Positions 16,952-26,531 of a stretch of 64,000 bases of DNA are shown one piece after another. The DNA is taken from NCBI GenBank assembly GCA_031119555.1, contig JAVHXQ010000003.1, forward strand, positions 58,122-122,121, written 5' to 3'. Each line of letters starts with the position of its first letter. The first letter of the stretch is position 1. The notes beneath the pieces are model-generated. The model was given only the letters and a program-made list of their open reading frames with translations. It was not told the origin of the DNA and did no database searches. Position numbers and translations under genes: made by a program. The DNA comes from Candidatus Dactylopiibacterium sp. GTDB lineage: Bacteria; Pseudomonadota; Gammaproteobacteria; Burkholderiales; Rhodocyclaceae.

Positions 16952-18136
16952 ATGAAGCAATCCGGTCAGAAGAAGATGCTGCCGGCCCTGGTGCTTGGCG
17001 CGCTGGCGGCCCTGGTGCTGGGCGCCTGCGGCAAAGGCGGTGAAGGGCAGGGCGCGGGCGGGCAGATGCCACCTGCCGAAGTCGGCGTGGTCACGCTGCA
17101 GCCGGCCTCGGTCGAAATGGACGTGCGCCTGCCGGGCCGGACCGTGCCCTACGCAATCGCCGAAATCCGTCCCCAGGTGGGCGGCATCGTGCTCAAGCGG
17201 GCCTTCACCGAGGGCAGCGAAGTCAAGGCCGGACAGGTGCTCTACGAGATCGATCCGCTGACTTTCCGCAACGCGCAGGACAGCGCCCGCGCCGCGCTCG
17301 CGCGCTCCGAAGCTTCGCTCGCCACGGCGCGCCTGAAGGCCGAGCGCTACAAGGAACTCGTGGCCATCAAGGCCGTGAGCCAGCAGGATTACGATGACGC
17401 CGAAGCCGCGCTCAAGCAGGCCGAGGCCGGCGTGGCGGCCGACCGCGCGGCGCTGTCGACGGCGCAGGTGAATCTGGGCTATGCGAACGTGAAGTCGCCG
17501 ATCTCGGGCCGCATCGGGAAGTCCAGCGTGACCCAGGGCGCGCTCGTGACCGCCAGCCAGGCCACCGCGCTGACGACGGTGCAGCAGCTCGATCCGGTCT
17601 ATGTCGACGTGACGCAATCGGTCAACGAACTCGCCGCCCTGCGCCGCGATCTGGCCTCCGGCGCGCTCAAGCGCGCTTCCAAGGATCACGCCCGCGTGAA
17701 GCTGCAGTTGCCCGACGGCACGGTGTATCCGGTCGAAGGCAAGCTCGCGTTCACCGACGTGACGGTCGATAGCGGCACGGGCAGCGTGTCGCTGCGCGCC
17801 GTCTTCCCGAACCCCAAGGGCGAACTGCTGCCCGGGATGTTCGTCCAGGCCGTGCTCGAAACCGGCGTGCGCGAAGGCAGCATCCTCGTGCCGCAGCGCG
17901 GCGTGAGCCGCACGCAGAAGGGCGAGGCGACCGTGATGGTGGCGCTGCCCGAGGGCAAGTTCGAGCAGCGCGTCGTGAAGACGGAGCGCGCGATCGGTCC
18001 GAACTGGCTGGTGTCGGAGGGCGTGAAGGCGGGTGACCAGATCATCGTCGAAGGCCTGCAGCGCCTGCGTCCCGGAACCGTGATCAAGCCCGTGCCTTTC
18101 GCTGAAACCTCTGCGCCCGCCGCAGCAGGCCGCTGA
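16952..18136 (+). CDS. RND efflux periplasmic adaptor (AcrA/MexA family)
   Basis: A 394-residue membrane fusion protein linking the inner-membrane pump to the outer-membrane channel. It has a lipoprotein signal ending LGAC, with Cys26 as the lipidated residue. Then come the biotinyl-lipoyl-like halves ([17 protein letters not shown] at about 73-89 and [20 protein letters not shown] at about 180-200) around an alpha-hairpin rich in Ala, Glu and Lys. ATG 16952 is chosen over an in-frame ATG at 16886 because GGAGAGAG precedes it and the lipoprotein signal begins there. It is the first gene of a three-gene operon. Confidence 0.95.
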   Translation: MKQSGQKKMLPALVLGALAALVLGACGKGGEGQGAGGQMPPAEVGVVTLQPASVEMDVRLPGRTVPYAIAEIRPQVGGIVLKRAFTEGSEVKAGQVLYEIDPLTFRNAQDSARAALARSEASLATARLKAERYKELVAIKAVSQQDYDDAEAALKQAEAGVAADRAALSTAQVNLGYANVKSPISGRIGKSSVTQGALVTASQATALTTVQQLDPVYVDVTQSVNELAALRRDLASGALKRASKDHARVKLQLPDGTVYPVEGKLAFTDVTVDSGTGSVSLRAVFPNPKGELLPGMFVQAVLETGVREGSILVPQRGVSRTQKGEATVMVALPEGKFEQRVVKTERAIGPNWLVSEGVKAGDQIIVEGLQRLRPGTVIKPVPFAETSAPAAAGR

Positions 18137-18150
18137 GAGGGAGTCGTTTC

Positions 18151-21100
18151 ATGGCCCGTTTCTTCATAGACCGACCCATCTTCGCGTGGGTCATCGCCAT
18201 CGTCATCATGCTGGCGGGTGCGCTGTCGATCATGCAGCTGCCCGTTTCGCAATACCCGAGCATCGCGCCGCCCACGATCGCGATCAACGCGACCTATCCC
18301 GGGGCGTCCGCCAAGACCGTCGAGGATTCGGTGACCCAGGTCATCGAACAGAAAATGACCGGTCTGGACAACCTGCTGTACATGAAGTCCTCGAGCGACT
18401 CCTACGGTCGCGTGACCGTGAGCCTCGTGTTCGATGCCGGCGTGGATCCCGACATCGCGCAGGTCCAGGTGCAGAACAAGCTGCAGCTCGCGCTGCCGCT
18501 GCTGCCGCAGGCCGTGCAGCAGCAAGGCGTGCAGGTGGCGAAATCCACCGGCAACTTCCTGCTCGTGATCGGCTTCGTGTCGGAGGATGGCAAGTTCAAC
18601 CAGACCGACCTGTCCGACTACCTCGTTTCCAACGTGCAGGACCCGCTTTCGCGCGTGACCGGCGTCGGCGAGGTGCAGGTGTTCGGTTCGCCTTACGCGA
18701 TGCGCATCTGGCTCGATCCGGCGAAGCTCACCAACTACCGCCTCACGCCTTCTGACGTCGTCGCGGCCCTGCAGGCGCAGAACGCGCAGGTTTCGGCGGG
18801 TCAGCTCGGCAACACACCGGCCGTGCCGGGTCAGCAGCTGACCGCCTCGATCACCGCCCAGACGCGTCTGCAGACCGTGGCGGAGTTCGAGAACATCCTG
18901 CTGCGCACGAGTACCGAAGGCGCCACCGTGCGCATGCGCGACGTGGCGCGCGTGGAGCTGGGCGCCGAGACCTACGGGTTCGTGGCGCGCTACAACGGCA
19001 GCCCGTCGACGGGTATCGCGATCAAGCTCGCCTCGGGCGCGAACGCGATGGAAACCGCCGCCGCCGTGCGCACCGCGATCGAAGGCATGGAGCCGTACTT
19101 CCCGGCCGGCGTGAAGGCCGTGATTCCGTACGACACGACGCCGTTCGTGAAGCTTTCGATCGAGGAAGTCGTCAAGACCCTCATCGAGGCCATCGCGCTG
19201 GTGTTCCTCGTGATGTACCTCTTCCTGCAGAACTTCCGCGCCACGCTGATTCCGACGATCGCGGTGCCGGTGGTGCTGCTGGGGACTTTCGGGGTGCTGG
19301 AGGCCTTCGGTTATTCGATCAACACGCTGACGATGTTCGCCACCGTGCTCGCCATCGGCCTGCTCGTCGATGATGCGATCGTGGTGGTGGAGAACGTCGA
19401 GCGCGTCATGACCGAGGAAGGCCTGCCGCCCAAGGAAGCCACGCGCAAGTCGATGGACCAGATCACCGGGGCCCTGATCGGCATCGCGCTGGTGCTCTCC
19501 GCGGTGTTCGTGCCGATGGCCTTCTTCGGGGGTTCCACGGGCGTGATCTATCGCCAGTTCTCGATCACCATCGTGTCGGCCATGGTGCTGTCGGTGGTCG
19601 TGGCGCTGATCCTCACGCCCGCGTTGTGCGCGACGCTGCTCAAGCCGGTCGAACGCGGCCACGCCGAGCACAAGGTCGGGCTCTTCCGCTGGTTCAACAC
19701 CTGGTTCGACCGCAACAGCCGCCGCTACGAATCGGCCGTGGGCAAAATGCTCGCGCGCACGGGCCGCTTCATGCTGATCTACGTGCTGCTGATCGGTGGT
19801 CTGGCCTGGCTGTTCCTGCGCATGCCGACTTCGTTCCTGCCGGAAGAAGACCAGGGCATCGTCTTCACGCAGATCATGCTGCCCGCCGGGGCCACGCAGG
19901 AGCGCACGCTGAAGGTGCTCGACCAGGTCGAGCAGCATTTCATGACCCAGGAGAAGGACGCCGTTGAATCCGTGTTCACGGTGGCGGGCTTCTCGTTCGG
20001 GGGTTCGGGCCAGAACATGGGCCTGGGCTTCGTGAAGATGCGCGACTGGGATGAGCGCAAGGGCGCCGAACTGTCCGCCAAGGCGGTCGTTGGGCGTGCG
20101 ATGGGTGCGTTCTCGCAGATCAAGGACGCCATGATCTTCGCGCTGGTGCCGCCGGCGGTCATGGAGCTGGGCAACTCGAACGGTTTCGACCTGCAGATCC
20201 AGGATCGCGGGGGGCTGGGCCACGACGCGCTGATCGGCGCGCGCAACCAGTTCCTCGGCATGGCCGCGCAAGACAAGCGCCTTGCCGCCGTGCGTCCGAA
20301 CGGCCAGGAGGATCAGCCGGAGTACCGCCTCGACATCGATCACACGCGCGCCACGGCGCTCGGCGTGAGCATTGCCGACATCAACAGCGCGCTGGCCGTG
20401 GGCTGGGGCTCGCAGTACGTGAATGACTTCATCGACCGCGGCCGCATCAAGAAGGTGTACGTGCAGGCCGATGCCGCCTCGCGCATGCTGCCCGAAGACC
20501 TCGGCAAGTGGTACGTGCGCAACTCCAAGGGCGACATGGTGCCGTTCTCGTCCTTCGCGACGGGCCACTGGGAATACGGTTCGCCGCGTCTGGAACGCTA
20601 CAACGGTCAGCCTTCGGTGCAGATCCAGGGGCAGTCCGCAGCGGGCCTGTCGTCGGGTGACGCGATGGCCGCGGTCGAAGAGATCATGGCCAAGCTGCCG
20701 GCCGGCATCGGCTACGAGTGGTCGGGCACGTCCTTCGAGGAACGTCGCTCGGGCGCCCAGGCGCCGGCGCTCTACGCGATCTCCATCCTCGTCGTGTTCC
20801 TGTGTCTGGCGGCCCTGTACGAAAGCTGGTCGGTGCCGTTCTCGGTCATCATGGTCGTGCCGCTGGGCGTGATCGGCGCGGTGCTGGCGGCCACGGGTCG
20901 CGGCCTGTCGAACGACATCTACTTCCAGGTGGCGCTGCTGACCACGGTCGGTCTGGCCTCCAAGAACGCGATCCTGATCGTGGAGTTCGCCAAGGAGCAG
21001 ATGGAGGCTGGCAAGAGCGTGGTCGACGCGACGATGGAGGCCGTGCGCCTGCGCCTGCGCCCCATCCTCATGACCTCGCTGGCCTTCGGCCTGGGCGTGG

Positions 21101-21294
21101 TCCCGCTCGCCATCTCGACGGGTGCGGGCTCGGGCAGCCAGAACGCAATCGGCACCGGCGTGCTGGGCGGCATGATCACCTCGACGCTGCTGGGCATCTT
21201 CTTCGTGCCCGTGTTCTATGTCGTGATCCGCCGCTTCTTCAAGAACAAGCCTGCGTCGGACACGGCGCAGCACGCAGCACAGGAAGGGAAGTGA
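18151..21294 (+). CDS. RND efflux pump inner-membrane transporter (AcrB/MexB family)
   Basis: A 1047-residue HAE-1 family proton-driven multidrug exporter, the normal length. The N-terminus [16 protein letters not shown] is characteristic. The proton-relay pair Asp-Asp lies in [14 protein letters not shown] at about 402-415, and the Lys of the relay in [17 protein letters not shown] in the second half. Two large periplasmic loops and twelve membrane helices are evident. It is 14 bases after the adaptor gene and one base before the outer-membrane gene. Likely substrates are diverse hydrophobic drugs, by family. Confidence 0.97.
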   Translation: MARFFIDRPIFAWVIAIVIMLAGALSIMQLPVSQYPSIAPPTIAINATYPGASAKTVEDSVTQVIEQKMTGLDNLLYMKSSSDSYGRVTVSLVFDAGVDPDIAQVQVQNKLQLALPLLPQAVQQQGVQVAKSTGNFLLVIGFVSEDGKFNQTDLSDYLVSNVQDPLSRVTGVGEVQVFGSPYAMRIWLDPAKLTNYRLTPSDVVAALQAQNAQVSAGQLGNTPAVPGQQLTASITAQTRLQTVAEFENILLRTSTEGATVRMRDVARVELGAETYGFVARYNGSPSTGIAIKLASGANAMETAAAVRTAIEGMEPYFPAGVKAVIPYDTTPFVKLSIEEVVKTLIEAIALVFLVMYLFLQNFRATLIPTIAVPVVLLGTFGVLEAFGYSINTLTMFATVLAIGLLVDDAIVVVENVERVMTEEGLPPKEATRKSMDQITGALIGIALVLSAVFVPMAFFGGSTGVIYRQFSITIVSAMVLSVVVALILTPALCATLLKPVERGHAEHKVGLFRWFNTWFDRNSRRYESAVGKMLARTGRFMLIYVLLIGGLAWLFLRMPTSFLPEEDQGIVFTQIMLPAGATQERTLKVLDQVEQHFMTQEKDAVESVFTVAGFSFGGSGQNMGLGFVKMRDWDERKGAELSAKAVVGRAMGAFSQIKDAMIFALVPPAVMELGNSNGFDLQIQDRGGLGHDALIGARNQFLGMAAQDKRLAAVRPNGQEDQPEYRLDIDHTRATALGVSIADINSALAVGWGSQYVNDFIDRGRIKKVYVQADAASRMLPEDLGKWYVRNSKGDMVPFSSFATGHWEYGSPRLERYNGQPSVQIQGQSAAGLSSGDAMAAVEEIMAKLPAGIGYEWSGTSFEERRSGAQAPALYAISILVVFLCLAALYESWSVPFSVIMVVPLGVIGAVLAATGRGLSNDIYFQVALLTTVGLASKNAILIVEFAKEQMEAGKSVVDATMEAVRLRLRPILMTSLAFGLGVVPLAISTGAGSGSQNAIGTGVLGGMITSTLLGIFFVPVFYVVIRRFFKNKPASDTAQHAAQEGK

Positions 21295-21295
21295 C

Positions 21296-22699
21296 ATGAA
21301 CCGGATCAAGCACAAGCTGCTGATTCTTGCCCTCGCGCCGCTCGGGCTCGCCGCCTGCAGTCTCGCGCCCCGTTACGAGCGCCCCGCCGCGCCCGTGGCC
21401 GCCGAATGGAAGCAGGCCGGCAGCGGTGAGCGCGTGGCGGCCGACATCGGCTGGCGTGAATTCCTCGCGGACGAAAAGCTGCGCCGCGTCGTCGAGCAGG
21501 CGCTCGCGAACAACCGCGATCTGCGCGTCGCCGTCGCCAACATCGATCGTGCCCGCGCGCTGTACGGCGTGCAGCGCGCCGCGCAACTGCCGACGATCGC
21601 CGCCACCGCGGGTGAAAGCGCGTCGCGCACCCCGGCCGCGCTGTCGACCACCGGCGAAGATCGCGTGAGCCGTTCGTATAACGCGGGCGTGGGCATCTCG
21701 AGCTGGGAGCTGGACCTCTTCGGCCGCATCCAGAGCCTCAAGGAACAGGCGCTCGCGCAATACCTCGCTTCCGAGGAGACGCTGCGCGCCACGCAACTGA
21801 GCCTGGTCGCCGAAGTCGCCAACGCCTGGCTCACGCTGGGCGCCGATCGCGAGCGCCTGCAGTTCGCCCAGCGCACGCTGGCGGCACAGCGCGAATCGCT
21901 GCGTCTCGTGCAGGGCCGCTTCGACGCAGGCTCCGCCTCGGGCCTCGATCTTGCCCAGGCGCAGACCAGCGCGGAGTCCGCGCGTGTCGACGCCGCGCGC
22001 TACGGCGCCCAGGTGGAGCAGGATCTGAACGCGCTCAACCTGCTCGTCGGCAGCCCCGTGACGGATGACCTGCTGCCGGCTGCGCTGGGCGAGGCGCGCT
22101 TCGCGAGCATCGACGAGCTGCCCGCCGGGCTGCCCGCCGAAACGCTGTTGCGCCGCCCCGACGTGCGTGCCGCCGAGCAGAACCTGATCGCCGCCAACGC
22201 CAGCATTGGCGCCGCGCGCGCGGCCTTCTTCCCGCGGGTGAGCCTGACCTCCTCGATCGGCTTCGCCAGCCCCGCGCTGGAGAACCTGTTCCAGGGCGAA
22301 TCGCGCACCTGGAGCTTCGCGCCGTCGATCAGCCTGCCGCTGTTCGCGGGGGGCGCCAATCGTGCCAACCTCAGCGCCGCCGAGGCGCTCAAGGTGGGGC
22401 AGGTCGCCACCTACGAAAAGACCGTGCAGGCAGCGTTCCGCGACGTGGCCGACGCGCTGGCGCAACGCGCCACGATTGCCGAGCAGCTCGACGCGCAGCA
22501 GGCGCTCGCGCGGGCGTCGGGCGACGCGCTGCGCTTGTCGCAGGCCCGCTTCGACAACGGTGTGTCGGCCTACCAGACCGTGCTCGACGCCCAGCGCAGC
22601 GAGTACGCCGCGCAGCAGAGCCTGATCGGCACGCGTCTGACGCGCGCGCTGAACCAGGTGACGCTGTACCGCCAGCTCGGCGGCGGGGTGAAGGAATGA
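21296..22699 (+). CDS. Outer-membrane efflux lipoprotein (OprM family)
   Basis: A 467-residue TolC-like outer-membrane factor that completes the tripartite pump. The lipoprotein signal ends LAAC (Cys21). Two repeats of the family are visible: WELDLFGRIQSLKEQA near 140-155 and PLFAGGANRANLSAAEA near 347-363. LLRRPDVRAAEQNLIAANA lies between them. The ATG overlaps the pump gene region closely (stop TGA at 21292-21294, start at 21296). The operon ends with a strong terminator at 22755. Confidence 0.96.
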   Translation: MNRIKHKLLILALAPLGLAACSLAPRYERPAAPVAAEWKQAGSGERVAADIGWREFLADEKLRRVVEQALANNRDLRVAVANIDRARALYGVQRAAQLPTIAATAGESASRTPAALSTTGEDRVSRSYNAGVGISSWELDLFGRIQSLKEQALAQYLASEETLRATQLSLVAEVANAWLTLGADRERLQFAQRTLAAQRESLRLVQGRFDAGSASGLDLAQAQTSAESARVDAARYGAQVEQDLNALNLLVGSPVTDDLLPAALGEARFASIDELPAGLPAETLLRRPDVRAAEQNLIAANASIGAARAAFFPRVSLTSSIGFASPALENLFQGESRTWSFAPSISLPLFAGGANRANLSAAEALKVGQVATYEKTVQAAFRDVADALAQRATIAEQLDAQQALARASGDALRLSQARFDNGVSAYQTVLDAQRSEYAAQQSLIGTRLTRALNQVTLYRQLGGGVKE

Positions 22700-22754
22700 C
22701 GACCTGAGCCCGCCGCGGCGCTGCGCGCCGGCAGGCGGGACCGCAGATCCGCCC

Positions 22755-22785
22755 AGGCGCACCTCTTATGGGGTGCGCCTTTTTT
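22755..22785 (+). terminator. Rho-independent terminator of the efflux operon
   Basis: AGGCGCACC and GGTGCGCCT form a perfect 9-bp stem with an 8-base loop, and five more T follow the arm. It lies 55 bases after the OprM-family stop codon. Confidence 0.9.
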
Positions 22786-22880
22786 CATGGCGGAGGCGGC
22801 GGGGCGCGGGCCGCCGCCAGATGTGCTTTACTCAGGAATCCGCGCCGCCCGCCAGGCGCATGCTCCGGGGGAAACCATCG

Positions 22881-23450
22881 ATGACCGAAACCTTGCCCGG
22901 CGTGCCGCCCGGCCGCGCCAGCGCCATCTTCGCCGGAGGCTGCTTCTGGTGCCTCGAGGCCGTGTTCCAGCGTGTGCGGGGGGTCACCGGGGTGACCTCG
23001 GGTTACATCGGCGGCAGTGCCGCCACGGCGACTTACGAGGCGGTCTGCGCGGGAGGCACGGGCCACGCCGAGGCCGTGCGCATCGAGTTCGACCCTGCGC
23101 AGCTGAGCTATCCCGAGCTGCTCTCGGTGTTCTTCCTGATCCACGATCCGACCCAGCTCAACCGCCAGGGCAACGACGTGGGCACGCAGTACCGCTCGGC
23201 GATCTTCCATCTGGACGAAACCCAGCGCGAAGAGGCCCTGGCCTTCATCGCCGCGCTGCGCGACGAGGAGGTGTTCGACGCGCCCATCGTCACCGAAGTG
23301 CGCCCGGCGGACGTCTTCCATGCGGCCGAGGCGTATCACCACGACTACTTCCGCCGCCATCCCCAGCAGGGCTATTGCAGTTTCGTGATTGCGCCCAAAC
23401 TGGCCAAATTCCGCGAGCATTTCGCCCACCTTCTCGACGACAAGGCATGA
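22881..23450 (+). CDS. msrA: Peptide methionine sulfoxide reductase MsrA
   Basis: MsrA (189 residues) reduces methionine-S-sulfoxide in proteins and free form, using thioredoxin. The catalytic GGCFWCLEAVF motif is near residues 20-30, GYIGG at about 46, and HDPTQLNRQGNDVGTQYRS at about 90-108, all typical. A resolving Cys is likely in QQGYCSF near the end. ATG 22881 was chosen; an in-frame ATG at 22860 would add seven residues. Its stop overlaps the start of the next gene (ATGA), so it is co-translated with the metallo-hydrolase. Confidence 0.96.
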   Translation: MTETLPGVPPGRASAIFAGGCFWCLEAVFQRVRGVTGVTSGYIGGSAATATYEAVCAGGTGHAEAVRIEFDPAQLSYPELLSVFFLIHDPTQLNRQGNDVGTQYRSAIFHLDETQREEALAFIAALRDEEVFDAPIVTEVRPADVFHAAEAYHHDYFRRHPQQGYCSFVIAPKLAKFREHFAHLLDDKA

Positions 23451-24403
23451 ACGAACACCTTTTCTACGATCACGGCATCTCCGCCGTGGATAGCGGTTAC
23501 GTGCGCCCAGGGCTGGCGGCCGTGCATCTGATCGAGGAGGGCGGCCGCGTCGCGATCGTCGACAGCGGCACGCACGCGTCCGCGCCACGCCTGCTGGCGG
23601 CGCTGGCCCGGCGCGGGCTCGCGCCCGAAGCGGTGGATTGGCTGCTGCTCACCCATGTGCATCTGGACCATGCGGGCGGCGCGGGCGCGCTCATGCAGAT
23701 GCTGCCGAACGCCCGCCTCGTCGTGCATCCGCGTGGTGTGCGGCACATGATCGATCCGGCCCGGCTGTGGGCTGGCACGGTCGAAGTGTATGGCGAGGCC
23801 CTCGCGCGCGAACGCTATGGCGAGCTGCTGCCGGTGCCCGCCGGGCGCATCGTCGAGGCCCGCGATGGCGATACCGTGTCGCTGGCCGGACGCACGCTGG
23901 AAATCATGGACGTGCCAGGGCATGCACGGCACCATGTCGCCTATTTCGATCCCCGTGCGCAAGGCTGGTTCGTGGGCGATGCGTTCGGACTTTCCTACCG
24001 CGAGACGCATCGCGAAGGCCGGGCCTTCGTGTTTCCCACGACCACGCCGGTGCAGTTCGAGCCGCAAGCCATGCACGCAAGCCTCGAGCGGATGCTGGCG
24101 CGCGCGCCACGCTGGCTTTTTCTCACGCACTACGGGCGCGTGGGCGAGGTGCCGCGACTGGCCGCCGACATGCACCGCCTCATCGATGGATGCGTGGCGA
24201 TCGCACGCGAGGCGGCGGCGCTCCGCGGTGCCGAGCAGCAGGCTTCGATCCGCGCCGGGCTGGAGGTGCTGCTGCTGCGCGAGGCGCGTCAGCAGGGCTG
24301 GGCGGTGCAAGGCGCGGCGGCGGCCGAGCTGTATGCGGGGGATCTCGATCTGAATGCCCAGGGGCTTCAGGTATGGCTCGCCCACGAGGGCCGGGCGGCA
24401 TGA
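23447..24403 (+). CDS. MBL-fold metallo-hydrolase
   Basis: A 318-residue metallo-beta-lactamase-fold hydrolase. The metal-binding HVHLDHAGG motif is at residues 70-78 (His70, His72, Asp74, His75). VPGHARHHVAYFD carries the next His, and VGDAFGLSYRE has the bridging Asp. FLTHYGRVGE near the end supplies the last His. The C-terminal 80 residues are a helical extension. It overlaps msrA by four bases and is followed by tcdA after 10 bases. The substrate cannot be told; similar proteins are often called glyoxylase-like hydrolases. Confidence 0.9.
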   Translation: MNEHLFYDHGISAVDSGYVRPGLAAVHLIEEGGRVAIVDSGTHASAPRLLAALARRGLAPEAVDWLLLTHVHLDHAGGAGALMQMLPNARLVVHPRGVRHMIDPARLWAGTVEVYGEALARERYGELLPVPAGRIVEARDGDTVSLAGRTLEIMDVPGHARHHVAYFDPRAQGWFVGDAFGLSYRETHREGRAFVFPTTTPVQFEPQAMHASLERMLARAPRWLFLTHYGRVGEVPRLAADMHRLIDGCVAIAREAAALRGAEQQASIRAGLEVLLLREARQQGWAVQGAAAAELYAGDLDLNAQGLQVWLAHEGRAA

Positions 24404-24413
24404 AAGGAAAGGC

Positions 24414-25163
24414 ATGAGTGAAGCAACGGCGCGTCGCTTCGGCGGCGTGGGGCGCCTGTATGGCGAGGACGCGGCCGCGCGGTTCGCGCAGGCAAAGGTC
24501 TGCGTGGTCGGCATCGGCGGGGTGGGGTCATGGGCCGCCGAAGCACTGGCGCGCAGCGCCGTGGGGGCGCTCACGCTGATCGATCTGGACATGGTGGCGG
24601 AATCGAATGCCAACCGGCAGATCCACGCGCTCGACGACGTGTGGGGCCGGGCCAAGGTAGATGTGATGCGCGAGCGCATTCTCGCGATCAATGCGCGCTG
24701 CGTGGTGCGCACCGTGGAAGATTTCGCGACGGGCGAGAATCTCGACGCGCTGCTGGACGGCCACGACGTGATCGTCGATGCCATCGATCAGGCCCGCGTG
24801 AAGGTCGCGATGGCGGCCTGGTGCGCGCACCGAGGCGTGCCGCTCGTGATGGCCGGCGGCGCGGGCGGCAAGCAGGACCCGGCCCAGATCCGCAACGAGG
24901 ATCTGGCGCGCACGACGCAGGACCCGCTGCTCGCCAAGGTGCGCGCGCAGCTGCGCAAGCTGCATGGCTTCCCCAAGGACCCGCGCCGCAAGTTCGGCAT
25001 CACGGCGGTGTATTCGACCGAGCCGCTGCAGCGACCGCAGGCCTGCGCCAGCGATGCCGCGCCTCAGGGGCTCTCCTGTGCCGGCTATGGCTCCGGCGTC
25101 TGCGTGACGGCGCCGTTCGGCTTCTTCGCCGCGGCGGCTACGTTGCGCCTGCTGGCGGGCTGA
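24414..25163 (+). CDS. tcdA: tRNA threonylcarbamoyladenosine dehydratase TcdA
   Basis: A 249-residue ThiF/E1-like enzyme that dehydrates t6A37 of tRNA to the cyclic form ct6A, using ATP. It starts RRFGGVGRLYG, a typical TcdA (CsdL/YgdL) opening. The nucleotide loop is VVGIGGVGSWAAEAL at about 31-45 and NANRQIHAL follows at about 63-71. A YSTEP motif and a final GYGSGVCVTAPFGFFAA stretch are also family-like. It starts 10 bases after the hydrolase gene and is part of a tight four-gene run. Confidence 0.94.
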   Translation: MSEATARRFGGVGRLYGEDAAARFAQAKVCVVGIGGVGSWAAEALARSAVGALTLIDLDMVAESNANRQIHALDDVWGRAKVDVMRERILAINARCVVRTVEDFATGENLDALLDGHDVIVDAIDQARVKVAMAAWCAHRGVPLVMAGGAGGKQDPAQIRNEDLARTTQDPLLAKVRAQLRKLHGFPKDPRRKFGITAVYSTEPLQRPQACASDAAPQGLSCAGYGSGVCVTAPFGFFAAAATLRLLAG

Positions 25164-25165
25164 GC

Positions 25166-25537
25166 ATGCCGGCGCTGATCCTGTTCGGCCATGGTGCGCG
25201 GGATGCCGCCTGGGCCGCGCCGTTGCAGCGCCTCGCGGAGGCCGTGCGGCGCGATGCGCCAGGGGCCGACGTGCGTCTGGCCTTTCTCGAATTCATGGCG
25301 CCGGGGCTGGCGGAGGCCATCGATGCCGCGGTGGCCGGCGGGGCGCGGGAAATTCAGGTGGTGCCGGTTTTTCTGGCGCAGGGCGGGCACGTGCGGCGGG
25401 ACGTTCCGGCGCTGATCGATGCCGCCCGCGCCCGCCATGGCGGCGTGAGCATCGTGCTGCAGGATGCGCTCGGCGAGCATCCCGCCGTGCTCGACGCCAT
25501 GGCCCGCAGCCTGCTCGAACGCGCCGGCGCGCGTTGA
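25166..25537 (+). CDS. CbiX/SirB-like sirohydrochlorin chelatase domain protein
   Basis: A 123-residue single CbiX domain, about the size of the short CbiX-S chelatases. The two metal-site histidines are visible: His9 in LFGHGARD and His75 in AQGGHVRRD. Such proteins insert cobalt, nickel or iron into sirohydrochlorin. No other tetrapyrrole gene is near, so metal and pathway are uncertain. It begins 2 bases after the tcdA stop and closes the msrA-MBL-tcdA-cbiX run. Confidence 0.85.
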   Translation: MPALILFGHGARDAAWAAPLQRLAEAVRRDAPGADVRLAFLEFMAPGLAEAIDAAVAGGAREIQVVPVFLAQGGHVRRDVPALIDAARARHGGVSIVLQDALGEHPAVLDAMARSLLERAGAR

Positions 25538-25625
25538 GCGCCTGACGGTGGCCGGCGAAGGATGCTCCGCCGCGCGAGGCATGCTTTACCATGCGGCAAA
25601 GCACCGCGCGCGACGAGGAGACTGA

Positions 25626-26531
25626 ATGAGTGCATCGATCATGGTGATCGACGATGAACCCCTGAATCTGGAGATCATCGGCGAGTATCTTGCCGATTCG
25701 GGCTATCGCCTGAGCTACTTCGACGATCCCGAGGCGGCCTGGGCCACGCTGGACGCGCGGCCGCACGATTTCGACCTCATCCTCATGGATCGCATGATGC
25801 CGCGGCTCGATGGTCTCGCCCTGCTTTCGCGCATCAAGGCCGATGCGCGCATGAAGCACCTGCCCGTGATCATGCAGACCGCCGCGGCCGGGCCGGAGCA
25901 GGTCAGCGAAGGGCTGGCTGCGGGCGCGCGCTACTACCTCACGAAGCCATTCCGCTCGGACGCGCTGCTCGCCATCGTGCGTGCCGCGCTGCACGACCGC
26001 GCCCGCTGGGCCGACATCTCGCGCCGGATCGCGCACCACTCGCGCGCGGTCGTGCTGCTTTCCGAAGCGCGTTTCGTGTTGCGCACGCTGGACGAGGCCG
26101 AAGCCGTCGCGGGCCTGCTCGCGCTTGGCGCGCGTGACGCCGAGAGCGTGGCGATGGGCCTGGCGGAGCTGCTCATCAACGGCATCGAACACGGCAATCT
26201 GGGCATCGATTTTCCCACCAAGGCCCGCCTCAAGAGTGAGGACCGCTGGCTCGACGAAGTGCGCCGGCGCCAGGCGCTGGCCGAGAATGCCGGCAAGTCG
26301 GTGAGTGTGGCGCTGCGGTGCGAGGGCAGCCAGAAGATCGTCTGCATCACCGACCAGGGGCCGGGGTTCGACTGGCGACCTTTCCTCGAAATGTCGCCCG
26401 ACCGCGCGTTCGCACCCAACGGGCGGGGCATCGCGGTATCGCGCCAGATCGCCTTCAGCGCGCTCAATTACCTGGGCTGCGGCAACAGCGTCGAGGTCAG
26501 CTACGACTGCAGCACGGAGTTCGTCTCATGA
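25626..26531 (+). CDS. Response regulator with RsbW-like ATPase domain
   Basis: A 301-residue protein. The receiver domain (1-120) has Asp9/Asp10, phospho-acceptor Asp55, Thr85 and Lys107 all present. From about 140 there is a GHKL ATPase of the anti-sigma kinase (RsbW/SpoIIAB) type. Its N-box is ELLINGIEHGN (Glu181, Asn185, His189), then DQGPGF (243-248) and NGRGI (265-269). An insert at about 195-222 separates the boxes. Known RsbW proteins phosphorylate an antagonist and bind a sigma factor; here the receiver domain would gate that. It overlaps the next gene by ATGA. A linked SpoIIAA-like gene is the likely partner. Confidence 0.9.
   Translation: MSASIMVIDDEPLNLEIIGEYLADSGYRLSYFDDPEAAWATLDARPHDFDLILMDRMMPRLDGLALLSRIKADARMKHLPVIMQTAAAGPEQVSEGLAAGARYYLTKPFRSDALLAIVRAALHDRARWADISRRIAHHSRAVVLLSEARFVLRTLDEAEAVAGLLALGARDAESVAMGLAELLINGIEHGNLGIDFPTKARLKSEDRWLDEVRRRQALAENAGKSVSVALRCEGSQKIVCITDQGPGFDWRPFLEMSPDRAFAPNGRGIAVSRQIAFSALNYLGCGNSVEVSYDCSTEFVS

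Noticed and set aside
17686..21315. Minus-strand frame of 1209 codons opposite acrB
   Set aside because: Composition artefact of codon position bias in GC-rich DNA. It has no recognisable domains, and the plus strand is a clear RND transporter.
22860..22880. Longer start for MsrA at ATG 22860
   Set aside because: In frame, but the seven added residues do not match the family. ATG 22881 was preferred. The choice is not certain.
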